Counted from the stretch's first letter, positions 16,127-25,887 are shown. The stretch: DNA of 64,000 nt from Parapedobacter pyrenivorans (GCF_014636865.1 NZ_BMER01000005.1:308584-372583); one strand, 5' to 3'. Notes: generated from the letters alone by a model not told the origin. Numbers and translations are program-made.

Positions 16127-16443
16127 GCTGCTCGGCACTGGAAAACCGGGGGGTCAGCACAGGATTTGGGTGTTCGTCACAAAAAACCCAGGTATATTAA
16201 AAAAATATCATATAGTAGGCTGTAATTCGCCAAAGTGGAGGAAAGTGGGAATGAAGTGCGGTTTTTGAACGGGGTTTTGGTAGTAAGGTGGAGGTTGGTG
16301 AGAGATTTTGCTTTTACGAGAGGTTAAAAGATACATTTGTGGGAAAAAGAGAATAAAATTTCGGAAAGGGTTTTGCTAAAAATATTTGCATTTTTGTTTT
16401 GCAAAATGTATCTTTGCCTTATAACCAACACGACAACCTGCTC
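16127..16443 (+). repeat. Dispersed repeat copy C, serving as dinD upstream region
   Basis: Full-length counterpart of copy A: the core boxes (GTCAGCAC, TTCGTCAC), the AAGTGGAGGAAAGTGGG block, then the purine-rich stretch and the promoter. Begins right after the stop codon of exbD, as copy F follows an exbD remnant. Confidence 0.8.
16385..16416 (+). promoter_or_regulatory. Promoter of dinD
   Basis: TTTG (16385-16388), 20 bp, TATCTTTG (16409-16416), then a 27-bp leader to ATG 16444. The spacer and leader are homologous to those of the KilA-N gene. Confidence 0.75.
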
Positions 16444-17289
16444 ATGGTAACACATTTACAAACGCAAAGCATTTTCGAACAAATTAAACAGGTTGATACT
16501 GACGGAAATGAGTTTTGGAAAGCAAGAACCTTAGCCAAGGTACTTGGATATCTGGAATATAGGAATTTTAAACCCGTCATTACCAAAGCCAAAGAAGCAT
16601 GCAAAAATAGTAATCAAGACGTATTGGACCATTTCGTGCAATTCCACGAAATGGTCAAAATCGGCTCTGGCGCAATCAGAAAAGTCGAAGATATTAAGCT
16701 ATCCCGCTATGCTTGCTACCTCATTGTCCAGAATGCAGACCCAAGCAAAGAAGTGGTTGCAGTGGGGCAGACCTACTTTGCAGTACAGACGCGCATACAG
16801 GAAATCCAGCAGATGGAAGCCTACAATAGGCTGGCAACTGAAGAAGAGAAGCGGCTGTTTCTGCGCAATGAGCTGAGCAGACACAATACCCAGCTTGCGG
16901 CAGCCGCCAAAAATGCGGGGGTTGTAGAGCCTGTGGATTATGCGATTTTCCAAAACCACGGATACAAAGGATTATACGGTGGATTGGATGCCAAAGCGAT
17001 TCATGCACGAAAAGGACTGAAGAAAAGCCAACAGATTCTGGACCATATGGGCAGCACCGAGTTGGCGGCAAATCTTTTTCGCGCCACGCAGACGGAGGAG
17101 AAGCTGCGCCGGGAAAATACCAAAGGGAAGACCGCTGCCAACCAGACGCATTATGAAGTGGGCAAAACCGTACGCAAGACGATAAAGGAATTGGGAGGTA
17201 CGATGCCAGAAGACCTCCCAACGGCAGATAGTATCAAAAAACTGGAAAAGGGGAAAGAAACTAAGAAGGTTAAGGGAAAAAAACCTTAA
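16444..17289 (+). CDS. dinD: DNA damage-inducible protein D homologue
   Basis: Protein of 281 residues. The N-terminal BRO/DinD-type block is IFEQIKQVDTDGNEFWKARTL then AKVLGYLEYRNFKPVITKAKEA. The middle DinD signature is IRKVEDIKLSRYACYLIVQNADPSKEVVAVGQTYFAVQTR. A C-terminal section has GYKGLYGGLDAKAIHARKGL and MGSTELAANLFRATQTEEKL. E. coli DinD is SOS-induced and inhibits RecA filaments; the role here is inferred from that family. The frame opens upstream at 16399, but that codon lies inside the promoter, so ATG 16444 is chosen. No LexA-type box was seen; control by the repeat boxes in copy C is a guess. Confidence 0.9.
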   Translation: MVTHLQTQSIFEQIKQVDTDGNEFWKARTLAKVLGYLEYRNFKPVITKAKEACKNSNQDVLDHFVQFHEMVKIGSGAIRKVEDIKLSRYACYLIVQNADPSKEVVAVGQTYFAVQTRIQEIQQMEAYNRLATEEEKRLFLRNELSRHNTQLAAAAKNAGVVEPVDYAIFQNHGYKGLYGGLDAKAIHARKGLKKSQQILDHMGSTELAANLFRATQTEEKLRRENTKGKTAANQTHYEVGKTVRKTIKELGGTMPEDLPTADSIKKLEKGKETKKVKGKKP

Positions 17290-17315
17290 TTAAACTGGCA
17301 TATTCTCTGACAACT

Positions 17316-17492
17316 ATGACAACCAAACTTTTCAACACGCATGCTGATTATTTAGTCTCTACTGGGTTGCTTGATTTAAACCCGGATAGTCCCCGCTTTA
17401 CATCATTGCGGAACAATGAGCCGGATGAGGTATTTGATCCGTTTGAAACGATCTGCAAGGTATTCGAGGTCCGGAGTTTGGTGGCGTCAATC
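17316..17492 (+). pseudogene. Possible truncated gene start after dinD
   Basis: A frame starting 26 bp after dinD reads MTTKLFNTHADYLVSTGLLD then LNPDSPRFTSLRNNEPDEVFDPFETICKVFEV. It looks protein-like, but it runs straight into a piece of the duplicated DUF3037-like gene at about 17493, so it would be cut off. It may equally be a chance frame. Confidence 0.3.
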
Positions 17493-17772
17493 GTTATTCG
17501 TTTCAACAAATCGCTGAAAAGATTCATCGATTTTACTTTTTGGAAACAATACGGCGTTGGCGTTAAATTCTTCGACCCGCTCACTGAAAACACTGAAATA
17601 GCCCCGGATGGTCTTTTCGGGAATGATGTTGGCGTTTGGAGTGGCGGTATTGCAATAGCGCATGGTAGCAAGTCTTCGCGTTCATGGTAGGAGGTACCCA
17701 TGTAGAATGCTCCAGCGCCTCTTTTGCCGCTGGGCGTCAAAAGTTCTCGTTCAACTAATATCGCCAAATCGG
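17493..17772 (-). pseudogene. Deleted copy of the DUF3037-like gene
   Basis: Matches 12668-13048 closely on the same strand, including about 85 bp upstream of the original start. An internal deletion of about 110 bp follows GGGAATGATGTT. The 3' part of the gene is absent. Both copies share an odd upstream frame beginning MAILV(K/E)RELLTPS, which suggests an ancestral longer reading or simply conserved leader DNA. Non-functional. Confidence 0.75.
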
Positions 17773-17814
17773 TACTCGCCGTGTTTCTTTAGCAATCATA
17801 AAGAAGTTATCCGT

Positions 17815-18852
17815 TTACTGGTTGGATGTTTCGTCGATTTCCCTGATTTCATGTTCCAAATCTTCGATTTGGGGAAGAACCGATTTAAGTTCTTGCGGTA
17901 TCACACGGCTTAGTTCATAATCCGATATGCTGATGGCATTGTTATATCCCCTTAGTGCATATTCTGCAACTACCTCATCTTTTCCTTTGCAAAGAAGTAA
18001 GCCAATGGTGTCATTATCTGCCGAAGTCTTTAACTTGTCGTTCACCACATTGACATAAAAATTTAACTGGCTTGCGTCACCGGGTTCGAATGGACGTGCT
18101 TTAAGCTCAACGACGATCAATTGTTCTTCAATATCGCGTTCATCGGCTTTCTCTTTTGCCTGTACAAAGTCGAATATGTAAGGATCTTTGAGTATATAAT
18201 TGGCAAAGTCCGTTTGTGGAGCAGGAAGCGTGTGCTCAAAGTTGTTTATTTTCCTCTTGGAAACCTGCCTTTCAAATAGATTACTTTCAATCTGCATCGC
18301 TAAAATATTCCGGCTGATTCCGTGCTCAATGGAATTGAGCATATACCAAAGTCGCTTTCCCAAATGAGGTTCTTTCTGGCGTAATATAATGTGGTGTGAC
18401 CAACTGACCCGTGCAACTATGGAAGAAAGGAAAGTGTCTTCAGGCGTCGCTTCATTGGTGGTTTCCTGAATGGTAAAATTCTCATTGTCAGCTTGTAGTA
18501 ATTTCGCAACAGGTTGTTGCGAAATTGAGGAAGACCTAAGCTTTTCTTCAATCTGTTTGAAAAGTATAAGGGTTTGGACGGTGTAGTCTTCTGCAAACTG
18601 CTTCATATAAAGAAGATTTCTAGGAGACAACCCTTTGATGGCAGGAAACTCTTTTTTCAAATCTGCAGATAGTCGATCGATGATCTTGGCACCCCAACCT
18701 TCTTGTTGCTGGCTGATAAGGATAGACCGGCCTAATTGCCAATAAACGAGCAGCATCTGACTGTTGGCAGCGATAGCGATTTTAACCTGGCTGAGCTTTA
18801 TTTTGTACTTTATATCACTTAGGAGTGATTTATACTGTTCTTCGTTAATCAT
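17815..18852 (-). CDS. yhcG: YhcG-type PDDEXK nuclease (DUF1016)
   Basis: Predicted nuclease of 345 residues. The N-terminal DUF1016_N domain includes LLVYWQLGRSILISQQQEGWG and LSADLKKEFPAIKGLSPRNLLYMKQFAEDY. The C-terminal PDDEXK region has FANYILKDPYIFDFVQAKEKADERDIEEQLI then VVELKARPFEPGDASQLNFYV: the E-x-K of the active site is in VVELKAR, with the FEPGxAxQL box after it. YhcG-like proteins occur with type I restriction systems and mobile DNA. Two broken relatives lie at 19531 and 23782. Intact and apparently complete. Confidence 0.9.
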   Translation of the reverse strand: MINEEQYKSLLSDIKYKIKLSQVKIAIAANSQMLLVYWQLGRSILISQQQEGWGAKIIDRLSADLKKEFPAIKGLSPRNLLYMKQFAEDYTVQTLILFKQIEEKLRSSSISQQPVAKLLQADNENFTIQETTNEATPEDTFLSSIVARVSWSHHIILRQKEPHLGKRLWYMLNSIEHGISRNILAMQIESNLFERQVSKRKINNFEHTLPAPQTDFANYILKDPYIFDFVQAKEKADERDIEEQLIVVELKARPFEPGDASQLNFYVNVVNDKLKTSADNDTIGLLLCKGKDEVVAEYALRGYNNAISISDYELSRVIPQELKSVLPQIEDLEHEIREIDETSNQ

Positions 18853-18914
18853 GGTTCATGATATTTGGTTTTTAGATTGATACAAAGATATGACAATATG
18901 TTAAGCTAAAAAAA

Positions 18915-19210
18915 TTAGATTTGAATCATGGTCCCCCGCACCGGAGGTTGATTCATTAGATGCGACAACCACCATTGGTATAAGGTCAAAGCCCGGCCAT
19001 TATGTAGTGCTGGATATAGTTGGTCTATTGAATTTCCTCGGATTGTTATATTGCATAAATCTAATCCGTAAGGGGCTGAATGATCGGGAAGCCGAACTGG
19101 GATTGTTTGCTTCGTCAAAGGTTACCGACTTCATCACGATTTGGATACTGCCAATAGGCATCTGGTTTGTGCAACCACGGATACAGCGGGTTTTGAAAGC
19201 TTGGGGATGA
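18915..19210 (+). pseudogene. Remnant of a membrane protein gene
   Basis: A frame with no start codon upstream reads FESWSPAPEVDSLDATTIGI then RSKPGHYVVLDIVGLLNFLG, continuing to a stop at 19208. It contains two hydrophobic segments (about VVLDIVGLLNFLGLLYCINLI and FITIWILPIGIWFV). The only candidate start is a GTG at 19007, inside the first segment. It looks like the 3' end of a larger membrane protein gene. Family not recognised. Confidence 0.45.
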
Positions 19211-19324
19211 TTGTGATCGAGATGACCTAACCTTCTGGGTATAGTTCTACAAACTCCGGTGGCGTATGGAAACCAATCCGGTTTTTCATCCTATTGGTAG
19301 AGACAAGTATAAACCTTAAACATC

Positions 19325-19486
19325 ATGGCTGAATTGAACACCGGACGGAGGCTGCAACCCAGGGTTGACCTCACCGCAATGGTAGACCTGGCATTTTTGC
19401 TGATTACCTTCTTTATGCTTACCACTACCCTCAATAAGGAGCAAGCGCTTGATGTGGCGATGCCAGACATCACGGACTATTTGTAA
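19325..19486 (+). pseudogene. Truncated exbD copy
   Basis: Carries the first 51 codons of the exbD at 15633, including the whole transmembrane helix, then diverges into DYL and a stop at 19484-19486. It is part of the 224-bp duplication (19255-19478). A 53-residue membrane peptide could still be made, but the periplasmic domain is gone. Confidence 0.85.
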
Positions 19487-19530
19487 TAAAATAAGGGTAG
19501 ATTTTTACTTAGTTTGTAATAAAATAAACC

Positions 19531-19767
19531 ATGGTGGGGATCGGAAAGGATATTTCTGAAAAAGAGTTCCCTGGCATAGGTGGTTTCTCTGTAGGGAACC
19601 TTTGGCTAATGGCCCAATTTTATAATGAGTATCAAACCAACTGGGAAAATACGTTGCCAGATGTTACAAAAAAGAACGCTACGTTAGCTATAAAAGACCA
19701 TTACACTTTCCAGTTTCTAAACCTTTCGGACGAACATGGCGAAGACGTGCGCAGGTTTCTTTCCTGA
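19531..19767 (+). pseudogene. YhcG (DUF1016) fragment 1
   Basis: Reads GKDISEKEFPGIGGFSVGNL then WLMAQFYNEYQTNWENTLPD, the DUF1016 N-terminal block. It then jumps to KKNATLAIKDHYTFQFLNLSDEHGEDVRRFLS, which belongs to the start of the PDDEXK part, so more than 100 internal residues are missing. The sequence is a different subfamily from the intact yhcG at 17815 and on the opposite strand. Confidence 0.7.
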
Positions 19768-19912
19768 ATTGAAGCTGGAAAAATTCCTATATTTGTCTTA
19801 ATTAGTCTTAAATCACCCAATGCAAAGATGGTTGACTTGATTTAATTCGAAAAATTCCCCTAAAAGTAAAGCGGTATGGAGAAAATTCCCAAATCTCCTG
19901 AGGTATTTATAT

Positions 19913-20012
19913 GGCGATAAAATTGTTTCTCGTGATGGCTATTTTTTCACTTTTACTTCAAAAGAAATACCATAATCGGGCTATCGGTGGCGTGATGGGA
20001 TAACGTGCATTT
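19913..20012 (+). repeat. Duplicated 3' end of the 23299 lipoprotein gene
   Basis: TGTTTCTCGTGATGGCTATT and the following 30 bp match 23698-23750 almost exactly, and the similarity continues about 40 bp past the stop codon (compare 23751-23790). Only the last 20 or so codons are present. The rest of 19768-20090 holds no gene that I can support. Confidence 0.7.
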
Positions 20013-20090
20013 TGCATACGATATTCGGGGTTTTGCATACAAGGTCTTGGCGCATCTTAACGAATTTTGAATCGTTAAAAATATCGCATT

Positions 20091-21094
<1,004 letters not shown>

Positions 21095-21095
<1 letters not shown>

Positions 21096-21991
21096 TGAAC
21101 GCTATTAAATCAATTTCTCAGTTTCACCGACTTTTGTCGCTTCCCGAGCCCCTGCATCCGTTAGTCAGTGTCATCAATCTGGATCATTGCATTTTTCTGG
21201 ATGATGAAATCTGGAAAGGATTTGTGAACCGCTTTTATTGTGTGGCATTAAAAAGGGAAGCCACCGGCAAAATCAGATACGGACAGCAGCATTATGATTA
21301 CGATAAGGGTGTGCTGAGTTTTACTGCCCCTAACCAGGTGCAGCACCTCGATTTGCAAGCCACGGAATGTGGTTCAGGCTATTTACTGATTTTTCATCCC
21401 GATTTTTTATTGAAACACAGCCTGGCCACCAGCATCCATCAATATGGTTTTTTCTCTTATTCCGTAAACGAGGCTTTACATTTATCGGCAGAAGAAGAGG
21501 AAAATCTTGTGGCCATTCTGGACAAAATCGACAAAGAGTGTATGCACATCGACAGGCATACGCAAAAAATTATTCTCTCACAGATTGAACTGCTGTTGGA
21601 CTACTCAAACCGTTTTTACGAACGCCAGTTTATTACGCGTAAAAACAACAATCATCAATTGTTAGCAAAATTTCATCAGCTGGTTGATGATTATTTTAGC
21701 GGGAAGCAAACAGAAACCCGCGGCTTGCTGACTGTGCAGCACATCGCAGAGCTGATGAATCTTTCTCCCAACTACCTGAGTGATTTACTCCGGGTACATA
21801 CGGGCCAGAATACACAACAACATATTCACGAGAAATTAATAGATCAGGCTAAAGAAAGATTGGCAACTACCAATTTATCGGTGAGTGAAATTGCTTATGC
21901 GCTGGGTTTTGAACACGCGCAATCGTTCAGTACGCTTTTTAAGAAAAAAACGAACATGTCTCCAATTGCGTTTCGGCAGGCTTTTAATTAA
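21095..21991 (+). CDS. AraC-family regulator coupled to aldo/keto reductase
   Basis: Transcription factor of 298 residues. The N-terminal cupin-like sensing region (to about 150) includes GKIRYGQQHYDYDKGVLSFTAPNQVQHL. The C-terminal AraC double HTH has VQHIAELMNLSPNYLSDLLRVHTGQ and LSVSEIAYALGFEHAQSFSTLFKKKTNMSPIAFRQ. It is a close paralogue of the regulator at 27365, which follows an SDR gene, so the two are parallel modules. It probably controls its own operon in response to a reactive metabolite. Confidence 0.93.
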
Positions 21992-22201
21992 AGTGCGAAT
22001 TGCCCATCCCGGCGATATTACCTCACAGAAGCTACTGAACAAACCGGGCGGTGCGAACCTGGGAACGAAATATCGACACCTTATGTTACCAACGGCTCCC
22101 TTCGTGGCAATGAGCAAGCTGTTAAGGACTTTGACGGTATGTCTGCGGGGTTGCCAAATGTCGTTTGAGAATCCTACATTTGGCGAATAGACCGTAAAAT
22201 T

Positions 22202-22822
22202 ATGAAACACATCCTATTTGCATTGATAAGCTGCTTGGCTAGCACAACCTCCTTTGGCCAAACCGGTAACGACACAATGGAAAACCTTCGCTTAAAGCGG
22301 GGCATCTACTTTTCGTTTCGGGAAATTGTGGAGAACAACCCATCTTATACCGACACCGTATCGGTTAAAGAACGAACTGATGGGCACATCGCTATGTGGG
22401 GTGGCGGAAAATACACCTTTGAATTGGCTGATGCGGCTAAGCATGAGGTTAAACCATTCAAACGCGCGCTTGTAGGCGTATCTGACGGTGAAACCTTTTA
22501 CATTTCCGACCGGCATACCATTGGAGGCTGGCAGGGTTTGACCAAATGCTTACTTACTGGTCCGTATCTGGTTGCGCCTATACGGGCATCTGCCTCAGCA
22601 TATACCGGTGGGGGGTTAATCCCGGCGATGATAAAAGTGGGTGAAGGTTTTGTGATAAACGTAAACGCCGGCACCTCGGCGAAGCTGACCGAAAAATACC
22701 TGAAGGGCTTGATGTCGAAACACCCCGAAATCGCTGACCGGTATGCGGAAGCGGAGAATCTGATGGATGCTGCACTGGAAATAATTGATGAAATAAATCG
22801 TGTAGAGCAGGGTAGCAGGTAG
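22202..22822 (+). CDS. Secreted hypothetical protein
   Basis: Protein of 206 residues with a signal peptide ending SFGQ (about 20). LRLKRGIYFSFREIVENNPSY (29-49) is a motif seen at the start of a set of small Bacteroidota exported proteins of unknown role. The C-terminal half has a short glycine-rich hydrophobic stretch, then KHPEIADRYAEAENLMDAALEIIDEINR, a helix. No catalytic motif. It stands alone between the AraC gene and repeat copy D. Confidence 0.65.
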   Translation: MKHILFALISCLASTTSFGQTGNDTMENLRLKRGIYFSFREIVENNPSYTDTVSVKERTDGHIAMWGGGKYTFELADAAKHEVKPFKRALVGVSDGETFYISDRHTIGGWQGLTKCLLTGPYLVAPIRASASAYTGGGLIPAMIKVGEGFVINVNAGTSAKLTEKYLKGLMSKHPEIADRYAEAENLMDAALEIIDEINRVEQGSR

Positions 22823-22825
22823 CCC

Positions 22826-22873
22826 CTTTTGCAATCTTTTTCCTCTTTATGTATATCTGGTAGTTTTTATAGC
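22826..22873 (+). repeat. Duplicated 3' end of the 28894 membrane protein gene
   Basis: About 45 bp ending GTAGTTTTTATAG match 29138-29181, the last 14 codons and stop of that gene, with a few substitutions. It begins 4 bp after the stop of the 22202 gene. Confidence 0.6.
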
Positions 22874-22975
22874 TGGCGGTTGATGGGGGTATCCTTGCCT
22901 GTATGCGGCTCATGAGCTTATGACGATAATTAGCTTAAGTGGAGGAAAGTTCGCTGGTGCGACACAGCAACGCTA

Positions 22976-23141
22976 ATCATTCCGAACGGTGGTGTTTGAC
23001 ACTGGAAAACCGGGGGGTTCAGCACAGGATTTGGGCGTTCGTCACAAAAAATCCAGGTATATTAAAATATCACATAGCGGGCAGTACTTTGCCAAAGTGG
23101 AGGAAAGTGGGAATGAAGTGCGGTTTTTGGGCGGGATTTTT
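22976..23141 (+). repeat. Dispersed repeat copy D
   Basis: Core with TTTGACAC, TTCAGCAC and TTCGTCAC at 20-22 bp spacing, then CCAGGTATATTAAAA and the AAGTGGAGGAAAGTGGG block. Lacks the promoter-bearing 3' part found in copies A and C. Apart from this copy, 22874-23298 holds only an extra AAGTGGAGGAAAGT scrap at about 22936. Confidence 0.8.
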
Positions 23142-23298
23142 TCCCCTTGTTCCAGATCACGTACAAATTCAATCCCCACTCCTTGGAAGTTTGTACTGCC
23201 TTTTGTAGCTTTATTTCTAATTCCTTCTACTCAGTTTTTTTCTTTTTCCAAGAGTTGAGATATTTAGAGAAAAACAAGTTGAACTAAAAATAGTATTT

Positions 23299-23751
23299 AT
23301 GATGCCGCACATCAAGTATTCTGTAATTCCTTTATTGGTATTGATGTCTTTTTCATGCCAACAAACGACGAAACCATCCCAAAAAAGTAAGCCGGAGAAT
23401 CTTAAAAAAATCGAAGAAACAAGCAATAATTTTGGGTTTTATAAAAGCTTTGGATTTTGTAATAGTAAGGTAGGATATTTTTCACAGCAGGAAGCGGATG
23501 ATTTATATGCTGATAAAATCATAAAAATTGATAAAAAGAATGAAATAGAATCTGATGCATTTTCAGCTTTTGACGAGGAGCAATGGAAATGTATAAAGGA
23601 GAATTTAAATCTGAAAAACGACACGAGTGTTAAAATAATTAATACTAACGACGATTTCCCGTTTGAAAAGTTGGTGTTGATAGACGACAACTATATAGTT
23701 GTTTCTCGTGATGGCTATTTTTTCACTTTTACTTCGAAAGAAACACTATGA
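23299..23751 (+). CDS. Small lipoprotein of unknown function
   Basis: Protein of 150 residues with a lipobox LMSFSC (Cys19-20 region) after a short hydrophobic start, so it is probably anchored to the outer membrane. The mature part has NNFGFYKSFGFCNSKVGYFS and a C-terminal IVVSRDGYFFTFTSKE. No domain recognised. AT-rich compared with its neighbours. Its 3' end is duplicated at 19913. Start may be 23302. Confidence 0.6.
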   Translation: MMPHIKYSVIPLLVLMSFSCQQTTKPSQKSKPENLKKIEETSNNFGFYKSFGFCNSKVGYFSQQEADDLYADKIIKIDKKNEIESDAFSAFDEEQWKCIKENLNLKNDTSVKIINTNDDFPFEKLVLIDDNYIVVSRDGYFFTFTSKETL

Positions 23752-23781
23752 TGAGGTTGCCGGTGGCATCAAGAGGATAGC

Positions 23782-24104
23782 GTGCGGACTTTTCCGGATG
23801 AAGGTCAAATTCAGCAGACGCTGTCTGCTAAATTGAGCTGGTCTCATTTTCAGCTCATCATGAGAGTCTCCGATCCGAAGGCCCGGCAATATTACCTTAA
23901 AGAAGCTGGTGAACAAAACTGGGCATGCTGCTATGTACAGAAACAGACAGGACGATCGCCAAGTATTCGGTACTAAATGAAAGTAAGCAATTGTTTGCTA
24001 GCAAATATTTACCGTATCTGCCTACGGAAGAGGAGCTAGCGGCCGAAATTGAACGGGAAAAGCAGGTGTTTAGGGAGCAGGCAGAGGGGTACTTTGCTGT
24101 ATAA
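23782..24104 (+). pseudogene. YhcG (DUF1016) fragment 2
   Basis: The first frame reads FPDEGQIQQTLSAKLSWSHF then QLIMRVSDPKARQYYLKEAGEQNW, the central DUF1016 block. It then breaks off and shifts to KYSVLNESKQLFASKYLPYLPTEEELAAEIEREKQVF, the family C-terminus. The PDDEXK core between the two is missing. The last codons run into the leader of the next gene. Confidence 0.8.
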
Positions 24105-24122
24105 CCAAACAGCAATCTTCTC

Positions 24123-24605
24123 ATGGGAAAAAGTTTACGCATTAACGTGAAGTTGCGAATGACGATTGAAATTAAAAAACTGGAAGTAAGTGATCTGGAA
24201 TTATTTTCAAGCATGGTCAGATTATTCGAGGATGTGTTTGAAATGAAGGATTTCGAAATGCCTAGTGCTTCACATCTTCAGCACACCCTTCGGAATGAAG
24301 GTTTTATGGCATTTGTCGCGACATCGGAAGGTGAGGTTGTTGGGGGCATGACGGTGTATACGCTCGCGCAGTACTATGCAGAAAAGAAGTTGGCTTACAT
24401 TTATGACCTGGCGGTTTTGGGTAAATACCAGCGGCGGGGGATAGGAAGCAGGCTGATTGAGTTGCTGAAAAATTATTGCAGGGATAACGGCTATGAAGAA
24501 ATCTTTGTGCAAGCCGATACCGTAGACGATTATGCACTTAGGTTTTACCGCGCTACGGGTATCAATGAGGAAGAAGACGTGCGGCACTTTTATTATACGC
24601 TCTGA
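24123..24605 (+). CDS. GNAT acetyltransferase, AAC(3)-I-like
   Basis: Acetyltransferase of 148-160 residues. The acetyl-CoA loop is YDLAVLGKYQRRGIGSRLIELL (Q/RxxGxG/A motif), followed by IFVQADTVDDYALRFYRATG, the pattern of the AAC(3)-I and related aminoglycoside or small-molecule acetyltransferases. Activity on antibiotics cannot be claimed from this alone. The more natural start is ATG 24159 (MTIEIKKLEVSDLELF). The 24090-24140 segment, including ATG 24123, copies the leader and first codons of the KilA-N gene, so the enzyme appears joined to a borrowed 5' end. Confidence 0.85.
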   Translation: MGKSLRINVKLRMTIEIKKLEVSDLELFSSMVRLFEDVFEMKDFEMPSASHLQHTLRNEGFMAFVATSEGEVVGGMTVYTLAQYYAEKKLAYIYDLAVLGKYQRRGIGSRLIELLKNYCRDNGYEEIFVQADTVDDYALRFYRATGINEEEDVRHFYYTL

Positions 24606-24616
24606 TTCCGTTGATG

Positions 24617-24776
24617 CTTTTCATTCCGAACGGTGGTGTTCGACACAGGAAAACCGGGGGTTAAGCACAATAGTTGAACGTTCGTCACAAAAAAGCCGGT
24701 ATATTAAAAATATCACATAGCAGGCAGTAACGCGCCAAAGTGGAGGAAATTGGAAATGAAGTACGGTTTTTGAGCC
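24617..24776 (+). repeat. Dispersed repeat copy E
   Basis: Core with TTCGACAC, TTAAGCAC and TTCGTCAC, the AATAGTTGAACG variant as in copy B, then the GTGGAGGAAATTGG block. It begins 12 bp after the stop of the acetyltransferase. The rest up to 25004 shows no gene. Confidence 0.8.
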
Positions 24777-25004
24777 AGTTATTTGGTAAGACTCAATAGT
24801 CATAGACCTCAAACATGAATTTCCGGAAATGAATGGTTTTTCGCGAAACTTGTATGCCATGAAGCAGAGGTATGAATTCTATAGGCAGCACTTCGAATTT
24901 GTGCCACAATAATTGCTACCTCATTAAAGTTATAATATTTTTGGATTTAAATCCCGGATTATTATAACGTGTAAATACCAACGGTATTCCGAACGCGGCT
25001 ACCA

Positions 25005-25556
25005 CTACACCCCAACGACGAACGTGTAAAACGTCTTAACCATAACGGTTAAGGATTTAGTCGTACCTCTCCTTGGTTTGACATGTAGCGTATAATCAAA
25101 CTTTTTCTTCATGATATACGGTTTCAGATCTACCGCCCCGTCTGTTACCGGAATGGATAGCGACGTTTCGTATACATCCGGATTGTTGGCAATCTCCGCG
25201 ATAACCTTATCGCCAACACCATCGGCTCCGACCGCCACCCGGATAGTTTCCAGGTTCTGGAGGTTGTTGTCTTCGTCTGCACCCGCCACTTCGATGGTAA
25301 TGCCGGTGAGATTAATCTCCCTCACATTATTGGCACTGACCAACGGGGCATTTTGCTGGATGATCGCATCCAGATCCATCGCTACCTCCTGGGTCACTTC
25401 AATGCCCTCGCCAACAATCGGTACCGCTGGCATGGTGAAGGTAAGAGGCGCTGCTTCATAGTCAAAATCTGCTTTCAGATTTTCTTTGATTTTGCTGCAA
25501 GAAGTTAAAAAGCCTACTGCGAAAATCAAAACTAAAACTGGGTGAATCGTTTTCAT
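25005..25556 (-). CDS. Lipoprotein of unknown function
   Basis: Protein of 183 residues with lipobox LTSC (Cys20) after MKTIHPVLVLIFAVGF. The mature part (about 25-183) is beta-rich with no cysteines or catalytic motif; EINLTGITIEVAGADEDNNLQNLETIRVAV suggests a single all-beta domain. Probably an envelope protein on its own transcript. Confidence 0.7.
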   Translation of the reverse strand: MKTIHPVLVLIFAVGFLTSCSKIKENLKADFDYEAAPLTFTMPAVPIVGEGIEVTQEVAMDLDAIIQQNAPLVSANNVREINLTGITIEVAGADEDNNLQNLETIRVAVGADGVGDKVIAEIANNPDVYETSLSIPVTDGAVDLKPYIMKKKFDYTLHVKPRRGTTKSLTVMVKTFYTFVVGV

Positions 25557-25645
25557 ACGAATGATTATAAATTTTGTCGTAGCGTGAGTTATTCATCAGA
25601 ACGCTTATAGTGTTTAACCAAAACGGATGCCAAAATATATGTGAA

Positions 25646-25730
25646 AGAATGTTTGCCGTTTTCCCGAAAGGATCCGTCACATAGAACCTTCTGACCCCCC
25701 AAGGCTCATTTGCTGGGCCATAGGTAATAG
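25646..25730 (-). pseudogene. C-terminal scrap of a VOC-family gene
   Basis: Translates on the minus strand to ITYGPANEPWGVRRFYVTDPFGKTANIL, matching the last third of the VOC protein at 29195 (IIYGPANEPWGVRRFYVKDP). About 85 bp, no start, joined to an exbD scrap. Confidence 0.8.
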
Positions 25731-25734
25731 GGAG

Positions 25735-25785
25735 TATATGATCGGCGAGATCAGCCCGGAAGAAGAGGCATGCTTTGAAATGCGC
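25735..25785 (+). pseudogene. 3'-end scrap of exbD
   Basis: ATGATCGGCGAGATCAGCCC and the next 25 bp match the last codons of exbD (16079-16121). Repeat copy F follows directly, as copy C follows the intact gene, so the exbD-end-plus-repeat unit moved as one. Confidence 0.8.
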
Positions 25786-25850
25786 TGTTCGACATGGGAT
25801 AACCCGGGGGGCCGTCACAACATATGAGCGTTCGTCACAAAATTATTTTA
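25785..25850 (+). repeat. Dispersed repeat copy F (short)
   Basis: Core with TTCGACAT, CCGTCAC and TTCGTCAC. The most diverged copy; lacks everything downstream of the third box. Confidence 0.65.
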
Positions 25851-25887
25851 GGGCGGGGGGTGAATGGAAGTGTTTTTTTGCCCACAC

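Noticed and set aside
16399-16443. Upstream start of dinD at 16399
   Set aside because: It lies inside the TTTG to TATCTTTG promoter, so ATG 16444 is used.
24123-24605. Antibiotic-resistance gene
   Set aside because: The GNAT motif is AAC(3)-I-like but also fits many general acetyltransferases; no substrate evidence.
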